In this document: positions 1-30,600 of the stretch, piece by piece
Position numbering within the stretch: position 1 is the first letter of the stretch
How the letters are laid out: every line of letters starts with the position of its first letter
Assembly: GCF_963662255.1 (NCBI RefSeq)
Contig: NC_085055.1
Span: 1,960,602 to 2,024,601 of the forward strand
Length of the DNA: 64,000 nt
DNA from: Cinclus cinclus
Lineage: Eukaryota; Chordata; Aves; Passeriformes; Cinclidae
Direction: 5' to 3'
Notes under the pieces: model-generated
Database searches by the model: none
What the model saw: only the letters and a program-made list of their open reading frames with translations
What the model was told of the DNA's origin: nothing
Position numbers and translations under genes: made by a program

Positions 1-44
1 CATGACTTGATTTGTACATCTATTCACACCTCTTTTTTTCGCTC

Positions 45-50
45 TTTATT
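45..50 (-). terminator. KPNA4: Poly(A) signal AATAAA, probable distal KPNA4 site
   Basis: TTTATT on the plus strand reads AATAAA on the minus strand. It is followed on the minus strand by a purine-rich spacer and a GGTGTG element about 15-25 nt downstream, the usual layout of a cleavage site. Confidence 0.55.
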
Positions 51-555
51 CAGCAGTACATATGCACCAAATTTCATTTTTAGTCGTTTCCATATCATTT
101 TCATAGAAAACAAAGTTTGAAAACAAGTAACATTGAAACACAGCACGGTATCCTACCACAACAGAAACATTTTGGTTACAGGACTCAACGAAATCTAAAA
201 ATGAACTATGCTGGAGATTAGCACATGCAAAGGTCTTCATGTTATCTTTGAAAATGAAAAGGATGAGCTTTAATTCCCACATTTTACTGCTTTCTACTAT
301 TATGGCAATTTGTGTACTGCAACACAGTCTCGTCTGAAGGGAAATGGATGATTTCTTTTTTTTGTTTGTTTTCTTCTCGTTTGTTTTTTTTTTTTCCATG
401 CAGAAATCTACAAATTAGTTTTGATGATATGGAAAAGCTTTTCATAACATCAAACATTCATCTGGTGCAAATGCACAGGGAAGCCTTCCTGAAATTCTGA
501 CTTTACAAACAACTAAGAAGCCGTAACAGGAAAAGAAATTAAAAAGAATTGAAAG

Positions 556-622
556 AAAAAAAAAAATAAGGGGGGGGGGGGGAATCTAAACAAAAAGAAA
601 ACAAAAAAAAAGGGGGGGGGGC
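556..622. repeat. Poly-A / poly-G homopolymer runs
   Basis: Runs of A are followed by 13 G at about 570-582 and 9 G at about 612-620. This is low-complexity sequence inside the KPNA4 3' UTR and is C-rich in the transcript sense. Confidence 0.9.
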
Positions 623-806
623 GGAAAATAGAAAAGAGGAAAACACAGGCTGCAGGAGTAAACCAGAGTCTGCTGCTAAACCGGTCTGGGTGTGTCCAGT
701 GTGGTGAACACGGCTGAACTCACGGGTGGTTTGGGGTTCCTCAGCCCCTGGAGGCCACTCAAGCTCGCACTCGTGCACAGACACAGCACAAGCACTTGGC
801 TCTCAC

Positions 807-972
807 ACTCACTGCCCCGGGCTGGCACAGACACACACACAGACAGACACACAGACACACACACAGACAGACACACACACACACACAGAGACACACACAC
901 ACACAGACACACACACACAGACACACACACACAGACACACACAGACAGACACACAGACACACACACAGACAG

Positions 973-1004
<32 letters not shown>

Positions 1005-1500
1005 ACACACACAGAGACACACACACAGAGACACACACACACAGACACACACACACAGAGACACACACACAGAGACACACACACACAGACACACACACAC
1101 ACACAGACACACACACACACACAGAGACACACACACACAGACACACACACACACACAGACACACACACACACACAGAGACACACACACAGAGACACACAC
1201 ACACAGACACACACACACACAGACACACACACACACACAGACACACACACACACACAGACACACACACACACACAGACACACACACACACACAGAGACAC
1301 ACACACAGAGACACACACACACAGACACACACAGACAGACACACACACACAGACAGACACACACACACACACAGACACACACACACACACAGACACACAC
1401 ACACACACAGAGACACACACACACACAGAGACACACACACAGAGACACACACACACACAGACACACACACACACACAGACACACACACACACACACTCAC
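807..1500. repeat. CA/GT-rich compound microsatellite with ACACAGAC interruptions
   Basis: About 690 bp of CA dinucleotides regularly interrupted by AGAC or AGAGAC. The KPNA4 transcript would read it as UG repeats interrupted by UC. It is stop-free in several frames, which creates long spurious His/Thr and Cys/Val reading frames. One copy of the CCCCGGGCTGGCAC element of the adjacent array occurs at its left edge (about 816-829). Confidence 0.95.
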
Positions 1501-2158
1501 TCACTGCACCAGGCTGGCACAGACACACACACACAGACACACAGACACACGCACAGACACAGACACACGGACACTCACTCAGTGCCCTGGGCTGGCACAC
1601 ACAGACAGACACACAGACACTCACTCAGTGCCCCGGGCTGGCACACACAGACAGACACACAGACACTCACTCAGTGCCCCGGGCTGGCACAGACACACAC
1701 ACAGACAGACACACAGACACTCACTCAGTGCCCCGGGCTGGCACACACAGACAGACACACAGACACTCACTCAGTGCCCCGGGCTGGCACACACAGACAG
1801 ACACACAGACACTCACTCAGTGCCCCGGGCTGGCACAGACACACACACAGACAGACACACAGACACTCACTCAGTGCCCCGGGCTGGCACAGACACACAC
1901 ACAGACAGACACACAGACACTCACTCAGTGCCCCGGGCTGGCACAGACACACACACAGACAGACACACAGACACTCACTCAGTGCCCCGGGCTGGCACAG
2001 ACACACACACAGACAGACACACAGACACTCACTCAGTGCCCCGGGCTGGCACAGACACACACACAGACAGACACACAGACACTCACTCAGTGCCCCGGGC
2101 TGGCACAGACACACACACAGACAGACACACAGACACTCACTCAGTGCCCCGGGCTGGC
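1501..2158. repeat. GC/CA minisatellite, unit about 47-60 bp
   Basis: About a dozen units of a composite repeat: TCACTCAGTGCCCCGGG, then CTGGCAC, then a CA/GA-rich tail of variable length (the CACAGACAGACACACAGACA type). Long and short units differ by whether the tail carries an extra AGACACACAC block. It ends abruptly at 2158 in unique sequence. It lies in the KPNA4 3' UTR region. Confidence 0.95.
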
Positions 2159-2532
2159 CGCTCGCTGCGGGGCTGCAGAGCAAGGCCCGGCTGCTCCCCG
2201 TGCTCTGGGCATCCCGCTTGCTCTGATGCTTCTGAGGCTGATGGTGACAGTTCTGCGGCCCCCCGCAGCTCCAGGAGGTCGGTGTTCCTTCTCAGGCACT
2301 CAAGATCTGTGACCTGTAGCCCTTTTTTTCTTTGAACAATCTAAAGAAGCATTCAGTGTGAAGTTTGTCATTACATTTTGCCACTCATTCTCACTCGCAC
2401 CCACTCGCCATCTTGACTTCATTTGGGCTTTTCTGTGATTCCAAATGAAATCTTCACATTTTACTTTCCCGATTTAATGCAGCAGCGGATCCCATGAGCC
2501 GAGATTGATGGATCAAACATTTTTTTTTTTTT

Positions 2533-2538
2533 TTTATT
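2533..2538 (-). terminator. KPNA4: Possible proximal KPNA4 poly(A) signal
   Basis: AATAAA on the minus strand, about 38 nt after the stop codon. It is formed at the junction of a run of 15 T, so it may be a chance product of the homopolymer. Confidence 0.25.
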
Positions 2539-2575
2539 CAGTGCTGCATTGTACCTAAACCTCCAAAGCACCGCT

Positions 2576-21618
<19,043 letters not shown>

Positions 21619-22063
21619 GGCGGGGGCGGCCGGGGAGGAGCGCGGCCCCTCCGCCTCCGCCCGGGCCCGTGCGCGCCGGGGGCCCGGCGGGGCCCGCTCT
21701 CGGCCTCAGCGAGCCGGGAAGAGCCGGGCTGAGGTGGCGCCGCTGCGAGGCCGGGTGGCGAGGCCCGGAGCGAGGCCGGGCGCGGAGCGGAGAGCGGAGA
21801 GCGGAAGCGGGGCCCGGAGCGGGGCGGGGCGGGGCGGAGCGGGCCCGGGCCGGTCCCGGCGGCCCGAACGCGCCGGTGCCGCCGAGCGGGGGAAGGGACG
21901 GGCCGAGAGAGGGAGGGGGAAACAGGGGCGGCCTCGCTCTGGGCGCCGCCGCCCATTGGCTGCGGCCCGCGCGCCCCGCGGCCAATGGCGGCGGGGAGGG
22001 AGAGGGCGGGAGCGGTGACGCGAGGCGGGAAGGGGGAGGGAAGGAGGGGCCGCCTCAGCGCCG

Positions 22064-22075
22064 CCGCCATCTTGG
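22064..22075 (-). promoter_or_regulatory. YY1-like site in KPNA4 promoter
   Basis: Minus-strand CAAGATGGCGGC is a strong match to the YY1 consensus. It lies about 450 bp upstream of the ATG at the outer edge of the CpG island. Confidence 0.55.
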
Positions 22076-22149
22076 GTGTTGGACGCTGAGGGGAGGGACG
22101 GGCGCTCCCCGCGCCTGCGCTGCTGGTTTAATCCTTTCCGCGCAGGTGG

Positions 22150-22500
22150 AATTTAACAAGTTAACGTTTTAATCGTTCCCCCCGCTCTGCTTTCTCTTCG
22201 CTCCCCTTATGGAGCCGGCAGTTAACAGTTTAATCCTTGCGCTTGCTGCGCTTGGGGCTCGCTCCCGTCATGGAGCCGAAAGTTAACACTTAAATCAGTC
22301 TCCCTAGTTGGCTTTGCGTTCGGTCCTTTCACAGAGCCCCAAGTAAACACCTTAATCCTCCCCTCACTAAACTTTGTATTTGCCCCCATCATAGAGCCAA
22401 AAGTTAATCTTTCCCTCATTACACTTTGCGTTTATTTGCATCATGGAACAGAAAATTAACACTTCAATCTTTCCCCTCGCTACACTTCGCATTCCCTAAG
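22150..22500. repeat. Degenerate 61-bp tandem repeat upstream of KPNA4 promoter, about 6 copies
   Basis: A GTTAACANTTTAATC core begins at 22160, 22221, 22282, 22343, 22403 and 22455, giving spacings of 61, 61, 61, 60 and 52. Between cores, units share a TCATGGAGCC-like block and a CTTTGCGTT-like block. Copies are diverged, so this is an old array. Confidence 0.9.
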
Positions 22501-23242
22501 AATAATCCCCCTTCCTTCCAGTCTTCCAGAATTTTAGAGTTAAAAAAAAAAAAAGCTGCGATAGAAACTTAAACGTTTTTCTTGAAATAAGATAAACAAT
22601 ATTGAAAGCACCAGAGAGATGCACTTGCAGAGCAGAGGGGATGGTAATTTTGTTCCTACTATTGGAATTTTACCTAGAAAATAATGCCTTTGTGCTCTAA
22701 CTAGAAGTATTCTCCAGGGTGTGTACATACATATACACACCAACACCACAACGATTTTTCAGATTCTGAGGAGCTGTGTGTTTTATCTCTGGGCACTTCC
22801 CAGCAGACGAGGCTTGGCTCTAGATAGTTCTCCAAAAAAATCCCAAAAAGTGACAGGAGCTGAGTCACTACAGCCCCATCTGTTGCATAAAGCGATGCCA
22901 CGGCAATATGTGGAATTAGTATTACTAATGGAATTAGTACTACTAATAGAATTATTATTGTCACAGCAATACGAGGACCCCCGTCAATTAGTCAGGGCTA
23001 ATTAGTGCTGGTGGAATTCCATATAGACGTGTCTTGTCTAACAGTATGGAAAGCATTTTGTCCAAATCTTTTGCAGGGACAGCAGCCTTTTCAAATCCGG
23101 GAAAAATGGACAAAAAAAATGTCATTTTCTTGATACAGATATTTTACTTTTGTAAAAATGTAATGCAGATTTTCCGTGCAGTAATGTTGTAGATTAGATA
23201 GAGATACAATTTAAAATAGTATCTTTAGTTAGCGCTCTGTTT

Positions 23243-23446
23243 CACTGACAGGCTGAGGGAGTTAGAATTGTTCAGCCTGGAGAAGAGAAGGCTCCAGGGA
23301 GAGCTCAGAGCCCCTTGCAGGGCCTGAAGGGGCTCCAGGAGAGCTGGAGAGGGACTGGGGACAGAGGATGGAGGGACAGGACACAGGGAATGGCTTTAAG
23401 ATGAAAGGGCGTAGGTTTAGATTAGATATTAGGCAGAAATTCTATG
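23243..23446 (+). mobile_element. CR1 LINE 3' fragment
   Basis: Contains characteristic CR1 3' text: TTCAGCCTGGAGAAGAGAAGGCTCC, GAGAGGGACTGGGGACAG, and TTTAGATTAGATATTAGGCAG. It ends in ATTCTATGATGAATAATG, resembling the CR1 terminal repeat. The usual stretch between the TTAGGCAGAAATTC block and the terminal repeat is missing, so the copy is internally deleted. It is 5' truncated as usual. Confidence 0.9.
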
Positions 23447-24744
23447 ATGAATAATGAAATCGGACTCTGGTACTGCATGTTCCATTCCTGCCCAGCGTTC
23501 AGAACTCATCGGTTTGTGACGGTAAAAAAAACCCGGTGTGTTAAGACCCAGCCTGGAATTTTAGGACAGGAAAGGAAAAACCCTTTTGTTCCATCGCTGC
23601 CCTTTTCATCACCACCTTTTCCACGCCGTTGTTCCCCCAGACGAGCTCATGCCACCTCCAGCACCTCCCAGGTCACCTCCCGTAGCACCGAGTGCCCTGT
23701 CGGGGTGGCCCGGGAAGGATGGAATTGGAAAAGCAGCACAGCCCGACCTGACTCGGCGCCCAAAGCAGCGCCCGTGAGCTCGCAGGGAAAGCAGCCCCCT
23801 GCTGCCCTTCCCTCCGTGCTCTTGGGAAAACACTGTCCGAGTCGAGGGGCTGAGCAACGACCCTGCTCCCTTCTGAGCAACCTCCTGGAGATTCCCGAGA
23901 ATCGCCCCGGAGAGCCTTCCTCCAAATCCAGACCTGCCTGCAAATCACCCTGCTGCACCCCGACACCCCGTTTCCTTTCTGTGAAATTCCATGTAGCAGT
24001 ATCCAAAACATGCTTTGCTCTTATTTAATTATGAAGGAAGACAGTCCTTCGGTGGTGTTTTGATCTGGTATCATCCAAAGAATAATTTATATTTTGACTT
24101 CATTGTAGACATACATGATCAGAGCTGGATCAAGTGTGTTTTGTGTAATTGTAATCCAATTAAGATGCTTGGCTCTCAGAGGAGCAATTGCCACACTGTT
24201 TTTGTTTGATTTTACTTCAGGTCCACAGTGCAAAAACATCAGAAGACCAATTTTGAAGGATAAACCAGTTCCCCTCTGAATCCTTGATCCAGTGTCACTG
24301 GGCTGTCTTTAAAAAAAAAACCAAACAAACAAAGAAACCAGACAACTGGATCTTTTCACTCTGAGGTTTTTTACTAAACGTAGATGCCTACAGCATCATA
24401 AATTATGCATAAAACACAAATTCTCGTGGTGTGATGCTGTTCAGACTTCATGCGATGCTACAGAACACAGCTCTGCTTCTTTGATATTTTTTTGCATCTT
24501 TTTTACCTTGGAAAATAATAATAATAATGCAAATATAAAGGTGGGAATTAGGTTCTGCTCACCTTCCTATCCTTCAAGCAACAGACAGATTTGCTTTACA
24601 AAGAGTTTACATTTTGTTTACAACTCACAATTTGTGAATTTTGCACCTCATTATGCAATTAGAAAATATTTAGTTCTCGGTTGATCTTAAACACCTCTTG
24701 AGTAACAACGTGAATCGATCTGAATGCTTTTACTAATAGCAAAA

Positions 24745-24860
24745 TCATTTATATATATATATTTACTAATAGTAAAAATATAGAAATATAATATATAATG
24801 TATAAATATAATATATAAAAATTTTACTATTAGTACAAATACATAAGAAATATAAATTTA
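24745..24860. repeat. AT-rich simple sequence
   Basis: Alternating TATATA and AATATA stretches; low complexity. Confidence 0.7.
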
Positions 24861-27469
24861 TTAAATATTCACTTAGGTGAAAAAAACCTCCTGCTTTTCA
24901 TAGGCCTGTCTCCCTCCTGTAAGAAACAAAATGTTATGTAAAGCTGCAAAGATTTGTGTTGCACACAGAAAAAACCCCATTAATCCCGGGGTTTATACAG
25001 ATGGAATAGCTGGTATTACCAAGGAAGCAAGGCCACTGCTGGGAGGATATTTTATATTAATCTTTCAGCTGGTGTGCAAACCCAGACTTTTGCTAGAGAC
25101 AGGTTTGAAGGGGATTTTTTGATAGGAGTTGGTTGAGTGCTTTGGGTGAGAGAAGGAATCAAAGATTTGGCCCACGGACACTTGAACATTTTTATTCAAA
25201 TGGAGTTCTGTTCATGCTTCCCCTTGGGTTTGTTCATCTAGAAACACTGATCACACTGTATTCTGCTTTTTTTTTTCTTTTGCTATTTAGAAAAGAAGAA
25301 GTATTTACACTTGGGAAAAAATACTCTTCAGTGGGGGTGGTACTTAAAAACTCACACTTTAAAATCAGTTTCTTAAAGTGAAGGACTGCACCGGCGTGAA
25401 AAGGCAAATCATCTGGGAATGCTCCCAGTGGGATTCTTTGCCTTCCCATTTCCAGCCCTGGAGGCCCGTGCCGTGGGACACTGGAACTCCTGGAGCTGCT
25501 CTCGGGTGCTCAGGCAGCCAAGGGCCTGCCCTGCTGCCCGCACCCAATTCCTTTAGGGTCTCTCCCTCATTCCCACTGTCCCTGGGCTCTGTCCCTCTCA
25601 GCCTGAACATTGCAGCTCCCTCTCTCAGTGTGTAACACCCCCTAACCAGAACCTTTTTCCGAAGTGAAGGCTTCTAGATACTTTTATTCTCATTTTGTCT
25701 GGGGAGCTACCGTGGGATTAATTCTGGGCTCACTCCCACAGTTCAGTGTCAGCTCCTGCAGCTCCAGCGCCCTGTGCTGATTCACATCAGCCCAACATCT
25801 GCTCCTGTGACCGGGGAATGAGCCCAGGGCTCGCACATGACACCGAGCAGGAGCCAGGCAGCTTCAAGCTCACGAGCAGAGCTCCCGAGCTGCCTCTGCA
25901 GCAGCACAGCCTGCTCTGGTCTCAGCCGCTCTGCCGTAAATCGCTTTTTAAATATTAATATAAAACAAAACTTTATTTTGTTTTTATTTTTATTCGGCTG
26001 AGATGTCGCCTTTCATTGGCGTTGGGGCGTTTGCTACATCTCAGCCCGTGAATGTTCAGTTTTTATCGTGCAAAATCAGAGCCCTGCAGACAAATTTATA
26101 GGTCGTGATGTGACCGTTGGCAAAAATTTTCCTTGTCACCACAGCTGGAGTAGATCCCAAAAAATCCATCAGCTGCAAATGGCCCAAGAAGAAGAGGAAT
26201 CAATCCTCAATCAACAGATTGTGGAGCTGCACTTCCCTGCTGGTGTCTCAGCTGCTTTTCCTTTCCAACACAATTTCCTATTAAAGGAAAGAGAAAAGAT
26301 TTGTTGGAGATAAAAAGTGAAGAAATGAAGGGATGAGCTGTGGCAGTGTGCCCTGGAAGATCCAGGGATGTGTTTTTTCCATGTTAAAACAAATCCCACC
26401 AGCCAGCTGATGGTGGGACAGAGACCAAAAATAAAATAAAATAAAATGCTTTGGTCTGCTGGTTTGGGGTGAGTTCAATAATATTTCTAAAAGGAAAGGA
26501 AAACTTTATCTGCTGGCAGGTCTGGGAACTCCAGGATTCTGGATCCTGTTCCACTTGAGTGCAGGAAGGGAAGTTGCCTTTTCCATCCTTAATTCTTCAG
26601 GTTTCCAAATGGAACTTCCAAATGGAAGGCTGATCATTGGAGCTGTGTTTGAAAAATTAATCTGCACAACATGCTGAGATAATTAAATGGTGTGAGATGT
26701 TGGTGTGTTTCATGTTGTACACAGAAACACTGATGGGATCATGAAAACAGAATTTTTGGGAGCATCTCAGATTTAAACTCATTTCAGGCTGTTAACACTT
26801 TCAGGGAGCAGAGTTTAGCTCATTAAAGCAGCATCAAACCCAAGATGCAACAAAAAATGGAAATGTCCAGATGCAGATTTCTATTGTCAGTGCTGTGTCT
26901 CGGGCTCGTTTTGAAAGCAAACTCGAATCCATGACTGAATAAGGGATTTTGAAAGGCTCAGGACTTGGTATTGAGCAGAGAAATGAAAATACTCCAAGTT
27001 TGCATCTCTCTTTGTTCTGCTGTAATGGAGAAAAGGAGTGCTGAGAGCAGCACCACTAACGAGGCCCATTCTCCCAAGGCTCAGGGCTGAGATTTCCTTG
27101 ATTTTCTGCTATTTGATAAATGGGAATATTTCTGTTCAGCTTTTCTTTTCAGGGAGAATAATGAGAACATAATTTTCCTGAATTATGCATTTGTCTGTCA
27201 GATCACGGAGATCAACCCTTTCTTTTAATGCTCATTATTCCTCTTTATATTCAAATTTCTCTTTAGCTATGAGCTGGTAACCAGGGCTCTTCTAAACCAC
27301 AACCAACTGAACGTGGAAAAAAAAAAAGGGAATTCCAGTTTAGGAATCTGCAGTTTGGACATCACTCATTGTTAGGAATTTTCAGTGCCACAAAGTGAAA
27401 CTTGACTTTAATGCATGATGAAAACAAATGTGGGCTTTACCTAAAGATCAGCAATTTATACTTGTATTT

Positions 27470-27642
27470 ATATTATTTATAATAATTATTTTCACAATTG
27501 TTATAATATTAATATTTATAATATTAATATTTATAATATTTATAATAGTGATAAAATTCATCATATTTATATTTATATTTATATTTATATTTATATTTAT
27601 ATTTATATTTATATTTATATTTATATTTATATTTATTTAACA
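27470..27642. repeat. (ATTTAT)n hexanucleotide and TAATATT repeats
   Basis: About 13 copies of ATTTAT at 27560-27640, preceded by TTATAATATTAATA units. Confidence 0.93.
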
Positions 27643-30600
27643 AATTGAAAATAATATCTGGAAACGAGCTCATCAGCGCTGCAATGAGGCAGATTTTGTC
27701 CAAAAAAAGCGATTTTTAGCTGTGTGGTTTATGACTCTCAGCAGGTTCTCGGGCTCCTCTGGTCTCCGTTGGAATTTTCAACTCGATAGTTTGGTTTTGA
27801 TGAGCTGCAGGAAGCCTCGCACACCACAAGATGTCTCAGCGAGGAAACACGTTTTGTACGAGTAATTTTTTTAAGACCATGACTCGATTTTCTGGTGTTT
27901 GCCTCGGGTTTTCCTCGGTGCTTGACAGGGGCTTTTCAGCAGCACACGAGGAAGCAAAACCTGTACAAATTAACCCGTTAGCGTGGGCAATAAACGGTAT
28001 TTTAAATAATCAGTGAGCCAAATGACTCAGTGGAAAACCTTACGCTTCCAAAAGGAAAGGCTCGGTGCAGGTGACAGCAAAGAAATATTAAATCTTCCTG
28101 TGTAGGCTAAACAGAAGAGTTATTTGAGACAATAATTAATTTCCACAATGATTGACTTTAATATGTTAAATGCTTCCAACTATTCATACTCAGGATTAAT
28201 GCTGTTTGGAGTTACTGTGAGGAGACAGTTCTTTGCAGAGTATTTTCTCCAAAGTGACATCATCTTTGGGGCCTGGTAGTCTTTTATTTATGAAACTGCT
28301 GCCTTCAGCACTGAACGTTCAGGGAGAGGCAGGGAAGTTCCCCCTGCGAGCACCCAGGAGGGTTTGCACACATGAAATGTTGATTTTGAAAGAAGAGCAG
28401 CCTCAGCTTTTGCACCAGAGTGCAAAGTTAATGGCTGGGGAGGGAATTTTAGGGGTTTTTTGCTATCCATTGCTTTGTGTATCCATAACACTCTGTACTT
28501 TGGCCTGAGAATTTTCTCACTTATTTTTATTTTCGCTTCCCTTTTTCATTGTATTGCTGTCATTTATCTTCCCCCACTGCTCCTCCAGATTAACTCCTTA
28601 AATTCTTCATCTGTAATTCTTTCTTATTTTTTTTCCCACCTCTTCAGAGAATTCAAGCTGTATGAATACTGATGGGCACATCAGAATTGTGTGACCACCT
28701 ATAGACATTTCTAGGTAAATTAAACCTTTCTTCTTAATCCTCAACAAAGAAAAAAATATCCATGTGAATCCAATCCAGAATGATTCCCTTGTGCTGGGAA
28801 AGGCATCCAGCCCTGAGCCACCCCACCAGGAGCCAGACATTCATTTATCATCTATTAATTAAGCTGTTTGCAGGATGCCTTTGTGTTTTGTGTTACATCC
28901 AAGTGATCCGAGGGATTTCCACAACAAGAAATAAAACTTCTCTGACTTCTTAAAAGAAGTTTGAGAGACTCATATTCTTTCTTCAGTGATAAATGTGTGT
29001 GCTTTAGATAAAGTAACTGAAAACTATTGATTAAAGCTCAGTTACCCTTTAACAGCCAAGCAGAATTTCAGAGGAGATTGGCCTTTGGATCAATAAAATC
29101 GCTGAAACCAAACAGTACCAGTTTATTAAACTCACAAAATTACTTTATTTTTTTTTTGCAGATATTTTGCCAGAATCAGAGTAATACAAGGCCTAGAAAC
29201 TTCTCATTGGCCAAGAAAATAAAAACGGTAAAACAAAGTAAAAACCAGTCAAACAAAAATCAAAAACACAGAACAAAAATACGATCTTTGCACCAATGAA
29301 AGCAGCTTGTAAGACTAAATGGGAGCAGATGAAAACGTCCGGGGAGAACAAGGAAATAATAAAAAAATATTCATCAAAAGCCACGGCTCATAAAGCATTG
29401 TCGGGACATTTGGAAAGGAGAGCTTTGAGGAAGGAGCTGGCAGAGAACAATGAAACGCTGTGAATGCCTTCGGGTCCAAGGAGTGGCTGAGAGCAAACCC
29501 AAAACCCCAGGGAAAAGCTGCTGAGGAGCCCAGGGGAGCTGGCACTGCCACTGGGACTGCTGGGGAGGGACAAGGACGGGGAGAAAGCTGGGCTGGGTAA
29601 AGACAGGGAGGGGACACAGAGGTGGCAGGGCTGGGGTGTCACCAACACGTCAGGGATGAGCTGGAGCGGCGCAGGGACACCGAGCACAGCTGTGGAACAG
29701 AATGCTGGAGGAACTGGAACACCAGGAACGCTCGGGTTGCTAAAATCCGCCTTCAGAATGTGCCTGGGCTCCTTACTGTCCATGGATTTCCATTTGCAAA
29801 TGGTTCCTGCAGCTCGGAGTGTGCTGAGGCCCTCCACCCTCCAGGATTTACATCCCAAATTTACATTACAGCCAGCTGGCTCGTCCCGGCTGTGGGATCT
29901 GAGGAAACGGGTATCCACAATCCAAACTTAAAGTGGAGGAAACCCCACTGTAGCAGCACAGAACTCGGCATGGCCCATTTACCTGGGGGAAAAAAAAACA
30001 AACATGTTTAATGTGCACACGGCACTTCAAAGTGGTGCTGCCTCCTTTGCAGCACTTGGAACTCGTTGGACACAGGAAAAGTCTTCCCTTTACTTCTCTG
30101 AAGTGAGGTGGCACAGAGATAATCTGAGTAACAGCAGTGATGTGCTGTTGGAAAAGCCCTGTCCTGTGCTCCTTAGACCCTACACTTCTCCCTCACTCTA
30201 AATTACTGGGCAATTGTCTCCCAGGCAAAGCAGGAGGGAGTGCTGCTATCCAAACTTGCAGTGGTTTCTTCTGCTGCTCCACACCTTCCCTTAAGATGGC
30301 ATTTCATCCCCATTTCAGCCCACTGCACCCGTGGTCAGTGAGCTCCACGAGTTATTCCTGAACTCAGAAGCCTCAATGTGACTTTAAACCACAGGGACTT
30401 TATCAAGGAATGACCAACAGGACAGGTCCCATCCTCTGGATGTCTCAGCTTTTAAATGATCCAAACTTATCTCTCTGAGAGGCTCCTGCAGGCCTTGGGG
30501 TTCAGATCCTTCTCTTTTTGTGCTCCACTCGTTTTGTCATGTTGACTCCTCTGCCAGCACACAGGAAAACGATCAGCAAACACTTTAAGGAAAATGAGCA

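Larger units (their letters stand above)
45..2575 (-). other. KPNA4: KPNA4 3' untranslated region (probable)
   Basis: Sequence downstream of the KPNA4 stop codon on the minus strand. It contains no other gene. A good poly(A) hexamer lies at 45-50, with a GT-rich stretch just beyond it, so the long isoform UTR would be about 2.5 kb. A second AATAAA at 2533-2538, made by the edge of a poly(A/T) run about 40 nt after the stop, could give a very short UTR. The body contains the CA/GT satellite at about 807-2158 and poly-G/poly-A runs at 556-622. The UTR extent is inferred. Confidence 0.6.

Noticed and set aside
692..2335. 547-codon plus-strand open frame of His/Thr repeats
   Set aside because: Translation of the CA-rich satellite. 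All frames on both strands are open there and there is no domain or coding signature.
29388..29918. 176-codon minus-strand Pro/Ser-rich frame between KPNA4 and ARL14
   Set aside because: Overlaps comparable open frames on the opposite strand, with no recognisable family or repeat.
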